Origin: an uncultured Collinsella sp.
Lineage (GTDB): Bacteria > Actinomycetota > Coriobacteriia > Coriobacteriales > Coriobacteriaceae
Assembly: GCA_902475445.1 (NCBI GenBank)
Contig: CABRZN010000092.1
Coordinates: 1 to 7,405, forward strand
Length of the DNA: 7,405 bases
Direction: 5' to 3'
Part shown: piece by piece, positions 6,146 to 7,405 of the stretch
How the letters are laid out: every line of letters starts with the position of its first letter
How positions within the stretch are numbered: the stretch's first letter is position 1
Position numbers and translations under genes: made by a program
Notes under the pieces: model-generated
Database searches by the model: none
What the model was told of the DNA's origin: nothing
The model's input: the letters and a program-made list of their open reading frames with translations, nothing else

Positions 6146-7405
6146 TCCAGGTTCCTCCCTCCGCGGAACGCGCCAAAGCCAAAGTGGTCGCAGCGCAGGC
6201 AGCGGCTTGCCTCCTGGCGCGCCTCCTGCTCGGTGAGACCCTGCTCGACCAGATTCCAATCGTGAATACGCTCGCCGGCCTCGCGCTCGCTCAGCTCGCA
6301 GCGGCCGCACTCATGCTTGCCCTTAAACTGCACGGTCGGCAGCTCAACCTCGAGCTTGATCTTGTGGTCGAAACCCAGGTAGCGGTCGATATTTGCCGAA
6401 GCCACGCGGCCGGCATTGATGGCTCGGATGACGGTGGCGGGGCCGGTCTGGCAGTCGCCGCCGCTAAAGAGGCCATCGAAGTTGGGCACGGCACCGTCCG
6501 AGTCGGTGACGACGCGACCCCACTTGCAGGCGATGCCCATGTCCTCAAATGGCTTGGAGTCGATGTCCTGTCCAATGGCAACGAACACGCGCTCGCAGGG
6601 AATGACCTGCTCGGGCGTGGCGGCGGCACGCGGGGCCGGGCGCCCGCGGCGGGGCTCGCCGATAATCTGCGGCTGTACGCGCAGGCCGTTCACGCGTCCG
6701 TCCTCGCCCGTCTCAATACCGAGCGGGGCTGTGAGCTCCAGAACCTCGCAGCCCTCGGCCTGGGCACCGGCAATCTCGGCGTCCTGGGCCGTCATATCGC
6801 AGATGCGGCGGCGGTAGACAATGCTTACCTTTTCGGCACCGCAGCGCACGGCAGAGCGAGCCACGTCCATGGCCACGTTGCCGCCGCCGATGACGCACAC
6901 GCGCTGGCCGCTCAGGTCGGGCAGCTCGTCGTCACCGATGGCGCGCAGCATCTTGACGGCCGACTCCACGCCGGGCACCTCTTCGCCCGGAAGGCCGAGC
7001 TTCTTATCGCTGTGGGCACCGATGGCCAGGTAGACGGAATCGAACTCGTCGCGCAGGCGGACAAGTTCCTCGCCGTTGACGGAGTGATCGAGCTCAACGT
7101 CGATGCCGGCGCTCAAGATCCAATCGATCTCGGCCTGAAGGCGCTCGCGCGGCAGACGATAGCTGGGGATGCCGTAGCGCAGCATGCCGCCCAGGTGGTG
7201 GCGCTGCTCAAAGATGGTCACCTTGTGGCCCATCACGGCCAGGTAGTAAGCACAGGAAAGACCAGCCGGGCCGCCGCCGATCACGGCGACGCGCTTACCG
7301 GTGTCGTCCACTACATGCGGTTTGTGGTCGTTGAGGTCGCTGTGCTCAACGGCAAAACGCTTGAGGGCGAGGATGTTCATGGGGTCGTCGACCATGCCAC
7401 GGCGA
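6139..7405 (-). CDS. GltD-like FAD/NAD(P)-binding oxidoreductase (5' truncated), hydrogenase partner
   Basis: The C-terminal 421 or so residues of a glutamate-synthase-small-subunit-like flavoprotein. The frame runs off the window, and the first residues RRGMVDDPMN match the end of the N-terminal Cys-rich region of this family, so the true start is upstream. Residues are counted here from the Met at 7395. FAD-binding GGGPAG is at 40-45 with E63. The family block GMLRYGIPSYRLP is at 70-82. The NAD(P)-binding GGGNVAMD is at 170-177 followed by VYRRR. The second FAD contact GGDCQTGPATV is at 312-322. A C-terminal extension carries CGRC (363-366) and CLRC (399-402), possibly for an additional metal or iron-sulfur site. 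It overlaps the hydrogenase gene by 7 nt, so it is best read as its electron-transfer partner rather than as true glutamate synthase. The Arg after the second Rossmann strand hints at NADPH, which is inference. NuoF/NuoE-like parts may lie upstream. Confidence 0.88.
   Translation of the reverse strand, partial: RRGMVDDPMNILALKRFAVEHSDLNDHKPHVVDDTGKRVAVIGGGPAGLSCAYYLAVMGHKVTIFEQRHHLGGMLRYGIPSYRLPRERLQAEIDWILSAGIDVELDHSVNGEELVRLRDEFDSVYLAIGAHSDKKLGLPGEEVPGVESAVKMLRAIGDDELPDLSGQRVCVIGGGNVAMDVARSAVRCGAEKVSIVYRRRICDMTAQDAEIAGAQAEGCEVLELTAPLGIETGEDGRVNGLRVQPQIIGEPRRGRPAPRAAATPEQVIPCERVFVAIGQDIDSKPFEDMGIACKWGRVVTDSDGAVPNFDGLFSGGDCQTGPATVIRAINAGRVASANIDRYLGFDHKIKLEVELPTVQFKGKHECGRCELSEREAGERIHDWNLVEQGLTEQEARQEASRCLRCDHFGFGAFRGGRNLEW
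6153..6162 (-). promoter_or_regulatory. Strong ribosome binding site of the hydrogenase gene
   Basis: The minus strand reads GGAGGGAGGA, then 7 nt, then ATG 6145. It sits within the last codons of the flavoprotein gene, and the two genes overlap by 7 nt. This arrangement favours translational coupling and supports the upstream start over ATG 6088. Confidence 0.65.

Overview
The window looks like a chromosomal segment of a high-GC Gram-positive anaerobe, most probably a gut Coriobacteriia such as Collinsella or a relative. This rests on the high-GC coding sequence, an anaerobic [FeFe] hydrogenase with its flavoprotein, and a lipoprotein with a twin-arginine-like signal. The genus is inferred from general resemblance; no database search was possible.

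Layout. Bases 1-502 (+) hold the 3' end of a YgiQ-family radical SAM protein with a glycine/lysine-rich tail. It converges with a CPBP (CAAX-type) membrane protease at 499-1410 (-). The two TAG stop codons overlap in one CTAG, and a perfect 14-bp inverted repeat lies just inside the protease 3' end. Bases 1411-1910 are an accessory-looking stretch. It holds a 66-residue orphan RelB/DinJ-type antitoxin-like gene (1494-1694, -) with a long leader. The leader carries a 12-bp stem and three AT-rich repeats at exact 10-bp spacing. The cassette is bracketed by two near-identical 27/28-bp direct repeats, each just 3' of a minus-strand gene.

The rest (1911-7405, -) is one tightly packed operon, read right to left. 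It comprises a GltD-like FAD/NAD(P) oxidoreductase (5' end outside the window), an [FeFe] hydrogenase catalytic subunit with a full CpI-type cluster set, a lipoprotein substrate-binding protein of the NitT/TauT class, and a single polypeptide fusing the cognate ABC permease and ATPase. The joints are a 7-nt overlap, a 2-nt gap and a 3-nt gap, so co-translation is likely.

How they may work together. The flavoprotein and hydrogenase are expected to exchange electrons between NAD(P)H and protons/H2, disposing of reductant during fermentation. The downstream transporter imports an unknown small molecule. Its strict coupling to the hydrogenase is the most interesting feature here, because no obvious pathway explains it. 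No rRNA, tRNA, CRISPR array, transposase or phage gene was seen.
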